DNA from: Jiangella sp. DSM 45060
Lineage (GTDB): Bacteria; Actinomycetota; Actinomycetes; Jiangellales; Jiangellaceae
DNA length: 64,000 nucleotides
NCBI RefSeq assembly: GCF_900105175.1
Contig: NZ_LT629771.1
Coordinates: 2,232,001-2,296,000 of the forward strand
Direction of reading: 5' to 3'
How positions within the stretch are numbered: the first letter of the stretch is position 1; every line of letters begins with the position of its first letter. This document shows positions 18,653 through 27,316 of this stretch, piece by piece. The notes under the pieces are model-generated. The model was not told where the DNA came from. It searched no databases and was given only the letters and a program-made list of their open reading frames with translations. The position numbers and the translations under genes are program-made.

Positions 18653-19675
18653 ATGACGCGTTCGAGACAACCCACCTCCCGCGACGTGGCCGCGCTGGCC
18701 GGCGTTTCGGTCGCGACCGTCTCGTACGTCATGAACGGGCGCACCGACCGCCGCATCCCGGCCGAGACGCGCGACCGCGTGCTCGAGGCGGCCGGGCGCC
18801 TCGCGTACGCGCCCAACCGGTCCGCGCGCAGCCTGCGCAACCGGCGCACCGAGCAGGTCTGCCTCGTCGTCGGCTCGATCGGCGTGCCGGCCTACGACCA
18901 GCTGGCCCAGGACATCCACGACCGGGCCGACGAGGCCGGCTACGGCGTGCTCACCATCGTCGTGAACTCGCCGGCCCGGGCGGCCAAGGCGGTCGAGCTG
19001 CTGCAGCAGCGCATCGCCGACGGCGCCGTCATCGCGCCCGACATCCGGTTCCTGGACGGTGCGGAGTTGACCGGCCTCGCCCGCGGCGGCCTGCCGATGG
19101 TCGTCATGAGCAACACCGCGCCACCCGACGGCTTCGACGTCGTCCGGGCGCCGCAGACGCCGGCCTGCGACGCCGCGTTCGACCACCTCTTCGGCGCCGG
19201 GCGCCGCCGGGTCGCGTTCGTCGGCCACCGCTACGAGGTCGACGACCCGAGCTCGTCCGAGCGCATGTCCGCCTACCTCGCCGCGCTCGAGCGCCACGGC
19301 GCCGAGCCCGACCCGTCGCTCGTCGTGACCGGCGCCGACGACCGCGTCGCCGCCTACCACGCCGTCACCGCCCTGCTCGACCGTCCCGACCCGCCCGACG
19401 CCGTGTTCGCGGCGTCGGCCCGGGCCGGCGTCAGCGCCATCTGGGCGGCCCGCGACGCCGGGGCCGGCGTGCCCGGCGAGCTGGCCGTCGTCGGCGCCGG
19501 CAACCTGCCGGAGAGCCTCATCACCCGCCCGGCCCTCAGCACCGTCGGGCCGGCCACGGAGGACGACTTCACCGAGGTCGCCCGCCTGCTGTTCGACCGC
19601 ATCGACGCCGGCGTGCCGGAGCGGGGCCGCGAGCTGAGCGACCCCTGGGCGTTCCACCCCCGCGGCTCCAGCTGA
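18653..19675 (+). CDS. LacI family transcriptional regulator
   Basis: 340 residues. The N-terminal LacI helix-turn-helix (SRDVAALAGVSVATVSYVMN) and hinge helix (YAPNRSARSLRNRRTEQVC) are followed by a periplasmic-binding-protein-like effector domain. The start is the ATG at 18653, not the GTG at 18635, because it sits directly behind the promoter and has no ribosome site. The gene heads an ABC sugar transporter and sulfatase cluster, so it probably represses that cluster and itself until a sugar ligand binds. A LacI-type palindrome covers its own -10. Confidence 0.92.
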   Translation: MTRSRQPTSRDVAALAGVSVATVSYVMNGRTDRRIPAETRDRVLEAAGRLAYAPNRSARSLRNRRTEQVCLVVGSIGVPAYDQLAQDIHDRADEAGYGVLTIVVNSPARAAKAVELLQQRIADGAVIAPDIRFLDGAELTGLARGGLPMVVMSNTAPPDGFDVVRAPQTPACDAAFDHLFGAGRRRVAFVGHRYEVDDPSSSERMSAYLAALERHGAEPDPSLVVTGADDRVAAYHAVTALLDRPDPPDAVFAASARAGVSAIWAARDAGAGVPGELAVVGAGNLPESLITRPALSTVGPATEDDFTEVARLLFDRIDAGVPERGRELSDPWAFHPRGSS

Positions 19676-19713
19676 GCCCTGCCCGGCCGCCTCCCCAGAG
19701 AGGAGCACCGTCA

Positions 19714-21012
19714 ATGGCGACACCCCGACCCACTCGACGTCAACTGCTGCACTGGACCGGTGCCGGCGCGGTCGCCGGGCTGACCGCGCCCTGGCTGAGC
19801 GGCTGCTCCGGCGCGCCGTCGTCCGACGCGTCCGCGGGCGGCGACGGGGGCGGCGGCGACTTCACCGTCTACTGGAACGCCGGCCACGCCTACGCCGCGT
19901 ACGACGAGGTCATCGCGGCGTTCGAGGAGGAGCACGGCGTCACCGTCAACTTCCAGAAGTACCAGTGGGACGACCTGCGCACCCGGTTGCTGTCCGACCT
20001 CGCCTCCGGCAACGCGCCGGACGTCGTCGAGGAGCCGGGCGGCTGGGTCCAGGAGTTCGCGATCAGCGGCGACGCACTGTCGCTGCAGTCCTACGTCGAC
20101 GCCGACGGCGCGGACATGGGCTACCCGGACGACTGGCAGCCGCGGACCATCTCGCGCAACTCCTACGAGGGCGAGGTGTACGGCGTCCAGCTGCACCTCA
20201 CCTGCACCATGCTGCTGTACAACCGCGCGCTGCTGGACGCCGCCGGCGTCGAGGTCCCGACGACGTGGGACGACTTCCTCACCGCGGCTCAGGCCCTGAC
20301 CGGCGACCGCGTGCACGGCGTCGCGCTCAACCAGGACTCGACGTACGCCTGGCCGTGGCTGCTGCAGAGCGGCGTGAAGTACTACGACGTGAGCAGCGGC
20401 GGGGTGCTGGTGCCGAACGAGAAGGCGATCGAGGCGCTGCAGTTCCAGGCCGATCTCGTGCACGTGCACGGCGTCGCGCCGGTGCCGACGCCGGGCACCG
20501 ACTACTCCGGGCCGCAGAAGCTGCTGTCGGCCGGCCGCGCCGCCATGATCCTCACCGGCCCGTGGGACCTCGGCCCGATCGCGGAGGCCAGCCCCGACCT
20601 CGACCTCGGCATCGCGCCCGCCCTGACGAACGACGTCCAGGCGACGGTGCAGGCCGGCACCAGCGTATTCGTGCCGGCGAAGGCGAAGAACCCGGACCTG
20701 TCGTGGGACTTCGTCAAGCGCATCACCGCCCTCGACGTCGAACGGGCGGCCACCGAGGAGGTGGGCATGCTGATGCCGCGGCTGTCGTGGGCCGCCGACC
20801 CGGTGGTCCAGGACGACGAGCGGCTGGCGGCGTTCGCGCAGGGCTTCGAGTACGCCGTCGACACCAGCGAGGAGCTGCGGCTGACGGGGAAGAGCGGCGA
20901 GGTCATCGAGCTGTTCACGGTGCTCTACCAGGACGTCGTCATGAACAACACGCCCGCCGCGCAGGCGCTGGAGACGTTCACCGCCGCGGCGGAGAAGGCC
21001 ATCGCCGGATGA
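19714..21012 (+). CDS. ABC transporter sugar-binding lipoprotein
   Basis: 432 residues. The N-terminus has a twin arginine (TRRQLLHWTG) and a lipobox ending LSGC (Cys31), suggesting Tat export and lipid anchoring outside the membrane. The rest is a cluster B/MalE-type solute-binding fold (PDVVEEPGGWVQEF, AAMILTGPWDLGPI). It delivers a carbohydrate, possibly sulfated given the sulfatase downstream, to the two permeases that follow. The stop overlaps the first permease by four bases. No ATPase gene is in the cluster, so a shared MsiK-like ATPase is likely. Confidence 0.92.
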   Translation: MATPRPTRRQLLHWTGAGAVAGLTAPWLSGCSGAPSSDASAGGDGGGGDFTVYWNAGHAYAAYDEVIAAFEEEHGVTVNFQKYQWDDLRTRLLSDLASGNAPDVVEEPGGWVQEFAISGDALSLQSYVDADGADMGYPDDWQPRTISRNSYEGEVYGVQLHLTCTMLLYNRALLDAAGVEVPTTWDDFLTAAQALTGDRVHGVALNQDSTYAWPWLLQSGVKYYDVSSGGVLVPNEKAIEALQFQADLVHVHGVAPVPTPGTDYSGPQKLLSAGRAAMILTGPWDLGPIAEASPDLDLGIAPALTNDVQATVQAGTSVFVPAKAKNPDLSWDFVKRITALDVERAATEEVGMLMPRLSWAADPVVQDDERLAAFAQGFEYAVDTSEELRLTGKSGEVIELFTVLYQDVVMNNTPAAQALETFTAAAEKAIAG

Positions 21013-21947
21013 GTGCCCCCGTCACGACGGCGCCCGCGGCGGCCGGCGCCCCGCCGCCGGTGCGCCGTCGCGGGCCGTTCGCGCGCTCGCTGCACCGCCG
21101 CTACGTCGTCACCGCGTACCTGTTCCTGCTGCCGGCGTTCGCGTTCTTCGGGCTGATGTTCTACCTGCCCATCGGGAACATCCTGGCCAACTCGTTCCGC
21201 ACCGGCCCGCAGGCCGACGTCTACGCCGGGCTGGACAACTACACGCGGGCGTTCGAGGACGCGGCGGTGCGCAACTCGTTCACCGTCACGCTGGTCTTCG
21301 GGGCGGCGACGACCGTCGGCGCCATCGTCATCGGGCTGGCGCTGGCGCTGCTGCTCAACCAGAAGCTGCGCGGACGGGTGGTGTTCCGGGCCGCACTGCT
21401 GGTGCCGTACCTGACGTCGGTGGCGATCATCGGCCTGCTGTGGCGCAACATCCTGGACCCGCAACTGGGCATCCTCAACCGGGTGCTCGCCGACCTCGGG
21501 CTGCCCACCCAGACCTGGCTGAACACGCACCCGCTGGCCACCATCGTCGGCGTCACGCTGTGGATGACGGTCGGCTACACGATGGTGCTGTTCCTGGCCG
21601 GCCTGCAGAGCATCCCGGAGGAGTACCACGAGGCCGCGCTGGTCGACGGCGCCGGGGCGTGGCAGCGGTTCTGGCGCATCACGCTGCCGCTGCTGGCGCC
21701 GACGACGTTGTTCGTGTCGGTGATGGCGGTGATCAGCGGGCTGCAGGCGTTCGGGCAGGCGTACATCATCACCGGCGGCGGGCCGGCCGGCCGCACCGAC
21801 CTCTACATCTTCCACGTCTTCAACGTCGCGTTCACCTCGCGCGACTTCGGCTACGCGTCGGCGCTGTCGTTCCTGCTGTTCCTCGTCATCGTCGTCGCGA
21901 CGGTGGTGCAGCTGCGGGCCGGGCGCAAGGGTGAGGTGCAGTACTGA
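21009..21947 (+). CDS. ABC sugar transporter permease 1 (MalF type)
   Basis: 312 residues with six TM segments and the EAA loop EYHEAALVDGAGAWQRF-WRITLPLL near residues 210-235, which contacts the ATPase. A proline- and arginine-rich N-terminal tail precedes TM1 (VTAYLFLLPAFAFFGLMFYL). The ATG at 21009 overlaps the binding-protein stop (ATGA), and the stop shares one base with the next permease. It is the first half of the carbohydrate uptake channel. Confidence 0.93.
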   Translation: MSAPVTTAPAAAGAPPPVRRRGPFARSLHRRYVVTAYLFLLPAFAFFGLMFYLPIGNILANSFRTGPQADVYAGLDNYTRAFEDAAVRNSFTVTLVFGAATTVGAIVIGLALALLLNQKLRGRVVFRAALLVPYLTSVAIIGLLWRNILDPQLGILNRVLADLGLPTQTWLNTHPLATIVGVTLWMTVGYTMVLFLAGLQSIPEEYHEAALVDGAGAWQRFWRITLPLLAPTTLFVSVMAVISGLQAFGQAYIITGGGPAGRTDLYIFHVFNVAFTSRDFGYASALSFLLFLVIVVATVVQLRAGRKGEVQY

Positions 21948-22777
21948 TGGCCGCGACGCGGTCCCGGCCGGTCGCCCGGGTGGCGGGCTACGTCGTCCTG
22001 ACGGTGGCCGCCGCGGTGACCGTCCTGCCGCTGCTGTACATGGCGGCGCTGTCGCTGCAGACCGAGGCCGAGACGCTGGCCGCGAACCCGGTGCTCTGGC
22101 CGGAGTCGCCGCAATGGGGCAACTACGCCGAGCTGTTCGAGCGGGCGCCGTTCGCGCACTTCATCGCGAACAGCCTGATCGTGGCCGGCGGCATCACCGT
22201 GGCGCACCTGGTGTTCGACCCGCTGATCGGGTACGTGTTCGCCAAGTTCCGGTTCCCGCTGCGCAACACGCTGTTCCTGCTGCTGCTGACGACCCTGATG
22301 ATCCCGCTGTTCGTGCGGATGATCCCGCTGTACGTCATGATGTCGGACCTCGGCTGGCTGGACACCCACCAGGCGCTGATCGTCCCGTTCCTGATGGACG
22401 CGTTCGGCATCTTTCTGATGCGCCAGTTCATCCAGCCGATCCCGGACGACCTCATCCACGCCGCCCGCATCGACGGCGCGTCCGAGCTGCGGATCTACCT
22501 GCGGGTGATCCTGCCGCAGGTGAAGCCGGCGCTGGCGGTGCTGGGGTTGTTCACGTTCGTGTTCCAGTGGAACGAGTTCCTGTGGCCGCTGGTGGCGACG
22601 TCGAGCGAGGAGATGCGGACGATCCCGGTCGGGCTGACGCTGTTCAACCAGGAGTACTTCACGCTCTGGCACCTCACCGCGGCCGGATCGGTCATCCTGT
22701 TCGTCCCGACCGTGCTGCTGTTCCTGTTCAGCCAGCGCTACTTCGTCCGCGGCATCACGCTCAGCGGCCTGAAATGA
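21947..22777 (+). CDS. ABC sugar transporter permease 2 (MalG type)
   Basis: 276 residues with six TM segments. The EAA loop is DLIHAARIDGASELRIYLRV followed by ILPQVKP. It has the typical C-terminus of CUT1 inner permeases (FLFSQRYFVRGITLSGLK). It is translationally coupled to permease 1 (TGATG). Together they form the membrane pore for the lipoprotein at 19714. The sulfatase begins 13 bases downstream, so the operon is binding protein-permease-permease-sulfatase. Confidence 0.93.
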   Translation: MAATRSRPVARVAGYVVLTVAAAVTVLPLLYMAALSLQTEAETLAANPVLWPESPQWGNYAELFERAPFAHFIANSLIVAGGITVAHLVFDPLIGYVFAKFRFPLRNTLFLLLLTTLMIPLFVRMIPLYVMMSDLGWLDTHQALIVPFLMDAFGIFLMRQFIQPIPDDLIHAARIDGASELRIYLRVILPQVKPALAVLGLFTFVFQWNEFLWPLVATSSEEMRTIPVGLTLFNQEYFTLWHLTAAGSVILFVPTVLLFLFSQRYFVRGITLSGLK

Positions 22778-22790
22778 GGAGTCCCACTCG

Positions 22791-24245
22791 ATGTCCCAGC
22801 AGCCCGGCCGTCCGAACGTCGTGGTTGTCCTCACCGACCAGCAGCGCTGGGACTCCACCGGGGTGCACGGCAACCCGCTCGGCCTGACCCCGGAGTTCGA
22901 CCGGCTGGCCACCCACGGCACGCACGTCGCGCAGGCGTTCGCCGCCAACCCGGTGTGCGCGCCGTCGCGGGCGGCGCTGCAGACCGGCCGGTACGGCACC
23001 GCGTCGGGCGTCTTCCGCAACGCGCTGCCGCTGCCCGCGGACACCCGGACGCTGGCCGACCACTTCGGCGCGGCCGGCTATCGCACCGGCTACATCGGCA
23101 AGTGGCACCTGGCCGGCGCCGAGCCCGTCCCGCCGGAGCAGCGCGGCGGCTACGGGTCCTGGCTGGGCGCCAACCTGCTGGAGTTCAGCTCCGACGACCA
23201 CCGCACGGTGGTGTTCGACAACGACGGCGTGCCGGTGCTGCTGCCCGGGTACCGGTCCGACGCGCTGGTCGACGCCGCCATCCGGTTCGTCGGGGACTGT
23301 GCCGGTGTGCCGCCGGCGCTCGGCGGGCCGGCGCGGCGCGACCCGTTCTTCCTGTTCCTGTCGCTGATCGAGCCGCACCACCAGAACGAGGTCGACTCCT
23401 ACCCGGCGCCGGAGGGGTACGAGCAGCGCTACCAGGGCCGCTGGGTGCCACCTGACCTCGCCGCGCTGTCCGGCGCCGGCGGCACCGCGCACCAGCACCT
23501 CGGCGGCTACTGGGGGCAGATCCGGCGGGTCGACGAGGGACTCGGCCGGCTGCTGGACGCGCTGCGCAGCCTCGACCTGCTCGACGACACCATCGTGGCG
23601 TTCACCTCCGACCACGGCTGTCACTTCAAGACCCGCAACGGCGAGTACAAGCGGTCCTGCCACGACGCCTCGATCCGGGTGCCGCTGGCGCTGCGCGGGC
23701 CTGGGTTCGACGGCGGCGGACGGGTGTCGCGGCCGGTCAGCGGCGTGGACCTCGCTCCGACGCTGCTCGAGGCGGCCGGGCTGCCGGTGCCGGACACCAT
23801 GCAGGGCCGCTCGTTCCTGCCGCTGGTGCGCGACCCCGGTGCCGCCGCCGACTGGCCCGACGACGTGTTCGTGCAGGTCAGCGAGTCGGAGGTGGGCCGG
23901 GTGCTGCGCACGTCGCGGTGGAAGTACTACGTCGTCGCGCCCGACGCCGACCCGTGGCACGACGCCGCCGCCGGGCGCTACGTCGAGGCCGCCCTGCACG
24001 ACCTCACGCACGACCCGTACGAGCTGGTCAACCTCGTCGGCGCCGAGTCGCACCGCGGGGTCGCCGCCGAGCTGCGACGGCGGCTGGCCGAGCGGATGGT
24101 CGCGGCGGGGGAGGCCGAGCCCGTCATCGACCCCGCGCCGCCGGCGCCGCCCGCCGTCCAGCGCGACGTCGACCCGTCCGTCCGGACGCTGCCGTGGCCG
24201 CCGGCCCGGCTCGGTCACCAGCCGCCGCGCCCGCCGTCGCACTGA
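22791..24245 (+). CDS. Sulfatase (arylsulfatase/sugar sulfatase family, Cys type)
   Basis: 484 residues of the alkaline-phosphatase/sulfatase fold. The formylglycine motif is C56-A-P-S-R-A-A (C-x-P-S-R), the kind matured by an aerobic formylglycine-generating enzyme. Metal ligands are visible in VVLTDQQRWD and FTSDHGCHF. There is no signal peptide, so the enzyme is probably cytoplasmic and desulfates a sugar after import by the preceding transporter. The C-terminus is a long proline-rich tail. The substrate is unknown; no glycoside hydrolase accompanies it. Confidence 0.92.
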   Translation: MSQQPGRPNVVVVLTDQQRWDSTGVHGNPLGLTPEFDRLATHGTHVAQAFAANPVCAPSRAALQTGRYGTASGVFRNALPLPADTRTLADHFGAAGYRTGYIGKWHLAGAEPVPPEQRGGYGSWLGANLLEFSSDDHRTVVFDNDGVPVLLPGYRSDALVDAAIRFVGDCAGVPPALGGPARRDPFFLFLSLIEPHHQNEVDSYPAPEGYEQRYQGRWVPPDLAALSGAGGTAHQHLGGYWGQIRRVDEGLGRLLDALRSLDLLDDTIVAFTSDHGCHFKTRNGEYKRSCHDASIRVPLALRGPGFDGGGRVSRPVSGVDLAPTLLEAAGLPVPDTMQGRSFLPLVRDPGAAADWPDDVFVQVSESEVGRVLRTSRWKYYVVAPDADPWHDAAAGRYVEAALHDLTHDPYELVNLVGAESHRGVAAELRRRLAERMVAAGEAEPVIDPAPPAPPAVQRDVDPSVRTLPWPPARLGHQPPRPPSH

Positions 24246-24347
24246 ACCTTCGGCCGTTGGCCCGTGGCCGGTCACCTGGCGTTCGGAAACGTCGTCCAGG
24301 TTGAGTCTCGCAGCACTCCGTGCACCCCCACTTGACCGGAGGACACC

Positions 24348-26051
24348 ATGGCGAGACGCAGCGGACGGCTGATCGGCGCCGGCATCACGGCGACCGTGGC
24401 CGGGCTGGGCGCGACCGGCCTCGGATTGGCCGGCGCCGAGACCGCACCCGAGACCGAGACGGCCACCGGCGTCGTCTACGAGGACGCCAACCGCAACGGC
24501 GAGCGCGACGGCGGCGAGGCCGGCGTGCCGGACGTGTCGGTGTCGAACGGCCGCGACGTCGTACGCACCGACGCGCACGGCCGCTACCGCCTGAGCGTCG
24601 ACGACGAGACCGTGATCTTCGTCAGCAAGCCGGCCGGCTGGATGGTGCCGGTCAACGACGTGCAGCTGCCGCAGTTCTACTACAAGCACTTCCCGGACGG
24701 CAGCCCGTACGAGCTGCGCTACGGCGGCGTCGACCCGACCGGCCCGCTGCCCGCGTCCGTCGACTTCCCGCTGCACCGCGACGACTCCGTCGACGAGCAG
24801 TTCTCGGCGCTGGCGTTCGCCGACCCGCAGACGTCGAACACCGGGCAGATCGACACCATGGCGATCGACGTCATCGCCGGCATCGTCGGCAACACCGACG
24901 CCCGCTTCGGCCTCACCGTCGGCGACATCGTCAACGACCCGCTGGACCTGTTCGCGCCGCACAACTCCGCCGTCGCGCGGATCGGGATCCCGTGGTGGAA
25001 CACGCCCGGCAACCACGACCAGGACTACGACGCGCCCACCGACGCGAACGCCACCGACACCTACAAGGAGACGTTCGGGCCGACGGACTACTCGTTCGAC
25101 TACGGCCGGGTGCACTTCGTGCTGATGGACAACGTCCGGCACCAGGGACCGGACCACGGCTACATCGGGTACCTGAACGACGAGCAGCTGCAGTGGCTGC
25201 AGAACGACCTGGCACACGTGCCGGACGACCGGCTCATCGTCATCGGGACGCACATCCCGCTGGCCACCGACGCCACCGCGTCCGACGGCGTCAACACCAC
25301 CAACCTCACCGAGCTGTTCGACGTCCTCGAGGGCCGCGAGCACGTCTACACGATCTCCGGCCACGACACCAGCAACAGCTGGCAGATGTACATGGGCGAG
25401 GAGCACGGCTGGTACGGCCCGAAGGACTTCCACCACCAGGTGCTGGCCGAGGTGCGCGGCAGCGGCTGGAACACCGGCCCGCGCGACTCGCGGGGCATCC
25501 AGGCGGCGGACATGTCCGACGGCAACCCGAACGGGCACTACGAGCTGTTCTTCTCCGGCAACGAGTACCGGGCCCAGTTCCGGCCGGCCAGCCTGCCGGA
25601 GGACTACCAGATCCGGCTCACCTTCGACGGCGGCTGGGGCGACGAGGTCCGCATCCCCGGCGGCGTCAGCGGGGTGGACGGCTTCGCGCCGGGTGAGGTG
25701 GAGTTCGCGGCGCGCGACTGGACGGGTTCCGGCGTCCAGCGGCCGACGGTGACGGCCAACGTGTTCGACGGCGGCTCGCGGCACACCGTCGAGGTGAGCG
25801 TCGACGGCGGCCCGTTCGCTCCGATGACGCACCTCGCGCCGCAGAACGACCCGTACATCTCGGTGCTCCGGTCGACGCTCACCGGCAGCCTGCGCCCGGC
25901 CGCCCCCGAGCCGTCGTCGCACCTGTGGTCGTACGTGCTGCCCCGCGGGCTGCGCCTCGGCGAGCACACCGTCACCGTCCGCAGCACCGACCCCTACGGC
26001 CGGGTCTCGACCACCGACGAGACCGTCACCGTGGTGGACGGGCGTCCCTGA
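24348..26051 (+). CDS. Secreted calcineurin-like metallophosphoesterase
   Basis: 567 residues. A signal-like N-terminus (RLIGAGITATVAGLGATGLG) is followed by a small beta domain of the SdrD-B or metallophosphatase N-terminal type (VVYEDANRNGERDGGEAGV, about 42-100), the calcineurin-like domain (about 150-345) and a C-terminal beta domain. Metal motifs are FADPQ (Asp kept, the usual His of DxH is Gln), GDIVND, GNHD, GTHIP and a final GHD. A promoter-sized gap separates it from the sulfatase. It probably hydrolyses a phosphoester outside the cell. Confidence 0.9.
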   Translation: MARRSGRLIGAGITATVAGLGATGLGLAGAETAPETETATGVVYEDANRNGERDGGEAGVPDVSVSNGRDVVRTDAHGRYRLSVDDETVIFVSKPAGWMVPVNDVQLPQFYYKHFPDGSPYELRYGGVDPTGPLPASVDFPLHRDDSVDEQFSALAFADPQTSNTGQIDTMAIDVIAGIVGNTDARFGLTVGDIVNDPLDLFAPHNSAVARIGIPWWNTPGNHDQDYDAPTDANATDTYKETFGPTDYSFDYGRVHFVLMDNVRHQGPDHGYIGYLNDEQLQWLQNDLAHVPDDRLIVIGTHIPLATDATASDGVNTTNLTELFDVLEGREHVYTISGHDTSNSWQMYMGEEHGWYGPKDFHHQVLAEVRGSGWNTGPRDSRGIQAADMSDGNPNGHYELFFSGNEYRAQFRPASLPEDYQIRLTFDGGWGDEVRIPGGVSGVDGFAPGEVEFAARDWTGSGVQRPTVTANVFDGGSRHTVEVSVDGGPFAPMTHLAPQNDPYISVLRSTLTGSLRPAAPEPSSHLWSYVLPRGLRLGEHTVTVRSTDPYGRVSTTDETVTVVDGRP

Positions 26052-26063
26052 CGGACCACCCGC

Positions 26064-27266
26064 TCAGCGGGCCGGACGGCCACGCCGTCCGGCCCGCGCG
26101 GCGAAGTCGTCGAGCGCCGTCAGGATCTCCGGGGCCTGCCAGTACCGGCCGCGGCGCCGCCCGGAGAACTCCGTGATGACGCCGGCCTCCTCGAGCTGCC
26201 GGATGGCGGCGTGCGTGTTCGCCGACGTGGTGCCGAGCTCGGACTGGGCCATGGCCGCGTCGATGACCGGCTGACGCACCAGGAGGTCGGCCAGCCGCCA
26301 GACGGCGGAGTCGCGGCGTGCTCTGATCCGTGCGCCCCACCGGTCCCGGGCAGCGTCGAGGTCCGCGGTCAGCTGACGTCCGTTGCCGACGGCGATGAGC
26401 GCGGCCTCGGCCATCGCGCCGACGATCGGCACCGGATCGCCGTCGCGGAAGGCGGTCAGCGCGGCGAAGTAGCCGTCGGTGTCGGTGAGCAGGCCGGCCG
26501 ACACCGGTACCGTGACGTTCCTGGTGAGGCCGCTGGCCCGCAGCATGGCGTGGATCAGCGCCCGCCCCGTGCGGCCGTTGCCGTCAGTGAACGGGTGGAT
26601 GGTCTCGAACTGCGCGTGCGCGAGCGCGGCATGAACGAGTGCGGGAACGTCGTCGCGGTGGACGAACGTCATGAGGTCGTCGATCGCCGCGCGGACCCGC
26701 GCGTGATGAGGCGGCACGAAGGCCGCCTCGTGCGGCCCGACGTTCGTGCCGCCGATCCACACCTGCTCGTCGCGCCACCGGCCGGGGGAGTGCTCCTGAT
26801 CGTGCGCCATCAGCGCCGCGTGCATCGCGAGGACCGCGTCGGCGCTCAGCCGGTCGGCGAGGTCGATGGCCGCTTCCATGGCCCGGACGTTCGCCACGAT
26901 GCGCGCCGCGTTGGACCGGCTGCCGTCGTCGAGCTCGGCAAGGGCGATGGCCCGGGCGCCGGAGGTGAGGTTCTCGATCTGCGACGACGACGCCGACTCC
27001 GAGCGGAGCAGCAACGCGCCGAACGGCGCCATGCCGGCCCCGACCTCGACGTCGTACCTGGCGATCTCGACGGAGGCCTCGTCGGCCAGGGCCAGCACCG
27101 CCGACGGCAGGGCGACGTCGGCGGTGGCGATGGGCGGGACGACGGCAGCGTGGTAAAGGCCGCTGTGGCGCTCGCGGAGCCGCCGTGACACCAGCTCGGG
27201 CGGCAGGGTGGAGCGCCAGGGGTGCGCCTCCCAGCCGATCGCCGGCCACGCGGTATCCGATGCCAT
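26064..27266 (-). CDS. Fic domain protein with C-terminal winged helix
   Basis: 400 residues. The Fic core motif HPFTDGNGRTGR (224-235) is complete, with the catalytic His224, so AMP transfer to a target hydroxyl is possible. The inhibitory motif S-S-Q-I-E-N (94-99) lies N-terminal, making this a class II Fic protein held off by Glu98. The last ~70 residues (AMAQSELGTTSANTHAAIRQ, LEEAGVITEFSGRRRGRYW) form a winged helix. A 14-bp-arm palindrome sits 7 bases before the start and may be its operator. The target protein is unknown. A stand-alone Fic like this is not an obvious toxin-antitoxin system. Confidence 0.93.
   Translation of the reverse strand: MASDTAWPAIGWEAHPWRSTLPPELVSRRLRERHSGLYHAAVVPPIATADVALPSAVLALADEASVEIARYDVEVGAGMAPFGALLLRSESASSSQIENLTSGARAIALAELDDGSRSNAARIVANVRAMEAAIDLADRLSADAVLAMHAALMAHDQEHSPGRWRDEQVWIGGTNVGPHEAAFVPPHHARVRAAIDDLMTFVHRDDVPALVHAALAHAQFETIHPFTDGNGRTGRALIHAMLRASGLTRNVTVPVSAGLLTDTDGYFAALTAFRDGDPVPIVGAMAEAALIAVGNGRQLTADLDAARDRWGARIRARRDSAVWRLADLLVRQPVIDAAMAQSELGTTSANTHAAIRQLEEAGVITEFSGRRRGRYWQAPEILTALDDFAARAGRRGRPAR
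26067..26097. terminator. Bidirectional terminator between phosphoesterase and fic
   Basis: GCGGGCCGGACGGC (26067-26080), loop CAC, and GCCGTCCGGCCCGC (26084-26097) form a perfect 14-bp stem. It starts 15 bases after the phosphoesterase stop and lies within the last codons of the convergent fic gene, so it can serve both directions. Confidence 0.7.
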
Positions 27267-27273
27267 GACGCCA

Positions 27274-27309
27274 GCTTAGCATCGGTTCATGCTGTAACCG
27301 ATGCTAAGC
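27274..27309 (-). promoter_or_regulatory. Large perfect palindrome between tldE and fic
   Basis: GCTTAGCATCGGTT (27274-27287) and AACCGATGCTAAGC (27296-27309) are perfect 14-base arms around CATGCTGT. The sequence is much richer in A+T than its surroundings. It ends 7 bases before the fic start codon region and 7 bases after the tldE stop. It could be the fic operator, bound by the protein's own winged helix, or a terminator for tldD-tldE; the lack of a GC-rich stem favours an operator. Confidence 0.6.
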
Positions 27310-27316
27310 CGTGACG

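Noticed and set aside
22761-25967. 1068-codon minus-strand open frame opposite the sulfatase and phosphoesterase
   Set aside because: Shadow frame; the plus-strand proteins carry complete catalytic motifs.
26067-26097. Attachment site or transposon end
   Set aside because: The perfect inverted repeat lies between convergent genes just past a stop codon, which fits a bidirectional terminator; no transposase or integrase is near.
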